Notes under the pieces: generated by a model
Told to the model about the DNA's origin: nothing
Database searches by the model: none
The model's input: only the letters and a program-made list of their open reading frames with translations
Shown: piece by piece, positions 63,113-64,000 of the stretch
How positions within the stretch are numbered: the first letter of the stretch is position 1
Layout of the letters: every line of letters starts with the position of its first letter
Position numbers and translations under genes: made by a program
Assembly: GCA_021792635.1 (NCBI GenBank)
Contig: JAJYUH010000001.1
Span: forward strand, 136,515-200,514
Source: Natronospirales bacterium
GTDB taxonomy: Bacteria > Pseudomonadota > Gammaproteobacteria > Natronospirales > REEB76
Direction of reading: 5' to 3'
DNA: 64,000 nt

Positions 63113-63598
63113 ATGCTGGCAGTCGAACCCGATGCAGCCATGCATCGTATTGTGATCGTTCCGAACCGGTCACTTTCCGTAGCGGGTCTGTGGCTGTTTT
63201 ACGGCAGTATCGTGAGCGTGACATTAACGCTTGCCATGTGGTTCACGTTGCAAGGTTTCTGGCCGATATTGGCGTACGCCATCGTCGAGATGCTGTTGCT
63301 CGGCGTATGCCTTCATATATGCTGGCGACATGGCCGCTACGGCGAGGTGATCATCGTGAGTGGCGACAGGGTAATCGTGGAAAAGGGCGACGATCGCCAC
63401 CTGGAGCACCGGGAATTCAACTGTTACTGGGCGCAGGTGGTGGTGCATGAGCCCGACACACGCCTGCACCCGCCGCGCCTGTATATACGCTCGCACGGCA
63501 GCGAGTGCGAGGTCGGACAATGTCTCACCGAAGCGGAGCGCAAGGCTCTTGGGCAACGGCTTGCACAACTCATCGGCCCCGTGGGGAAAACCGGGTAG
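63113..63598 (+). CDS. DUF2244 membrane protein
   Basis: A 161-residue protein with two transmembrane segments (about 23-45 and 47-67) and the DUF2244 pattern HRIVIVPNRSLS, followed by a C-terminal soluble part. A GAGGTGG site precedes the ATG at 63113; ATG at 63140 is an alternative. Such genes often precede cytochrome oxidase genes, as here. Function unknown. Confidence 0.85.
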   Translation: MLAVEPDAAMHRIVIVPNRSLSVAGLWLFYGSIVSVTLTLAMWFTLQGFWPILAYAIVEMLLLGVCLHICWRHGRYGEVIIVSGDRVIVEKGDDRHLEHREFNCYWAQVVVHEPDTRLHPPRLYIRSHGSECEVGQCLTEAERKALGQRLAQLIGPVGKTG

Positions 63599-63647
63599 CC
63601 TGAGAAGGCCGGCGGACCATTAGATTTCCAGCAGGAGATACACACGC

Positions 63648-64000
63648 ATGGTACTGAACAATGTCAAGCATGCCCTGTGCAGTGTGGCCGGTGCAGCGCT
63701 GGCACTCATCTCGGGGCCGGCTTTCGCCCTCGATCTCAACATGCCGGTGGGTGTGACGCCCATGAGCCATGATGTCTACGATTTGCACATGTATGCCTTC
63801 TGGGTATGCGTGGGCATCGGCGTCGTGGTGTTCGGCCTGATGCTCATCTCCATCATCTGGCATCGCAAGGCCGCCGGCCATCAGCCGGCACAATTTCACG
63901 AGAACACCGCTATCGAGGTTATCTGGACCATCATCCCCTTCATCATTCTGATCGCGCTTGCCATTCCCGCCGCCAAGGTGCTGGTAAAAATGACCAATAC
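63648..64000 (+). CDS. coxB: Cytochrome c oxidase subunit II, 5' part
   Basis: The first about 117 codons of a gene continuing beyond the right edge. An AGGAGA site precedes the ATG. A signal segment ends in AFA, then NMPVGVTPMSHDVYDLHMYAF leads to a transmembrane helix (CVGIGVVVFGLMLISIIWH), and ENTAIEVIWTIIPFIILIALAIPA is the second helix, both diagnostic of COX subunit II. The CuA motif would lie beyond the window. Confidence 0.9.
   Translation, partial: MVLNNVKHALCSVAGAALALISGPAFALDLNMPVGVTPMSHDVYDLHMYAFWVCVGIGVVVFGLMLISIIWHRKAAGHQPAQFHENTAIEVIWTIIPFIILIALAIPAAKVLVKMTN

Overview
The window is a high-GC chromosomal segment of a gammaproteobacterium. The evidence is gene content and order: ponA divergent from pilMNOPQ-aroK-aroB, rof-hemW-rdgB-rph, yicC-gmk-rpoZ-spoT-ridA-recG-ubiC-ubiA, tesA divergent from ybbA-ybbP, and bioBFHCD. 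Genus cannot be fixed from the sequence. No rRNA, tRNA, CRISPR array or complete insertion sequence was seen.

Layout. 1-2302: lactate utilisation genes lutA (3' end only), lutB, lutC. 2352-6266: an AdiC-like permease divergent from a small conserved protein and a deoxyhypusine-synthase-like enzyme, then SIMPL and PrcB-type exported proteins. 6402-12027: DNA alkylation repair (Ada/AlkA fusion, Ogt), PaiB-like, VOC, uracil-DNA-glycosylase-like, hydroxyacid dehydrogenase and YbjQ genes. 12028-15110: an AT-richer accessory island holding dispersed repeats, a Type II restriction-modification pair whose restriction protein is fused to an HTH domain, and a TIR-transmembrane protein. 15137-23363: ybbP-ybbA/tesA, Nudix, glutamine amidotransferase, OsmC, SDR and fadD. 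23417-25085: a second AT-richer insert with a PIN-domain RNase, a possible nuclease and a DUF4156 lipoprotein, followed by repeat-rich DNA to 25572.

25573-38718: hemE, pyrF, dgt, aroB, aroK and the type IV pilus alignment/secretin operon pilMNOPQ, divergent from the PBP1A gene. 38847-46936: gltA, rpmE, rof, hemW, rdgB, rph, a PP2C phosphatase, yicC, gmk and rpoZ. 46952-54591: spoT, two paralogous exported proteins of unknown function, ridA, recG, ubiC and ubiA. 54599-58059: two consecutive cyclic-di-GMP phosphodiesterase-type genes (EAL and HD-GYP), then comF. 58163-62810: bioB-bioF-bioH-bioC-bioD behind a predicted BirA operator. 63113-64000: a DUF2244 membrane protein and the start of a cytochrome c oxidase subunit II gene.

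The most unusual material is in the two AT-richer inserts. The first combines an HTH-PD-(D/E)XK restriction protein, a methyltransferase that appears to be leaderless, and a membrane-anchored TIR protein. The second has a PIN RNase beside a protein with a PD...E-x-A nuclease-like signature and no recognisable antitoxin. Other points of interest are the BirA site overlapping both the bioB promoter and the comF start codon, the AdiC-like/DHS-like pair that may handle guanidino-polyamines, and the tandem paralogues downstream of spoT.
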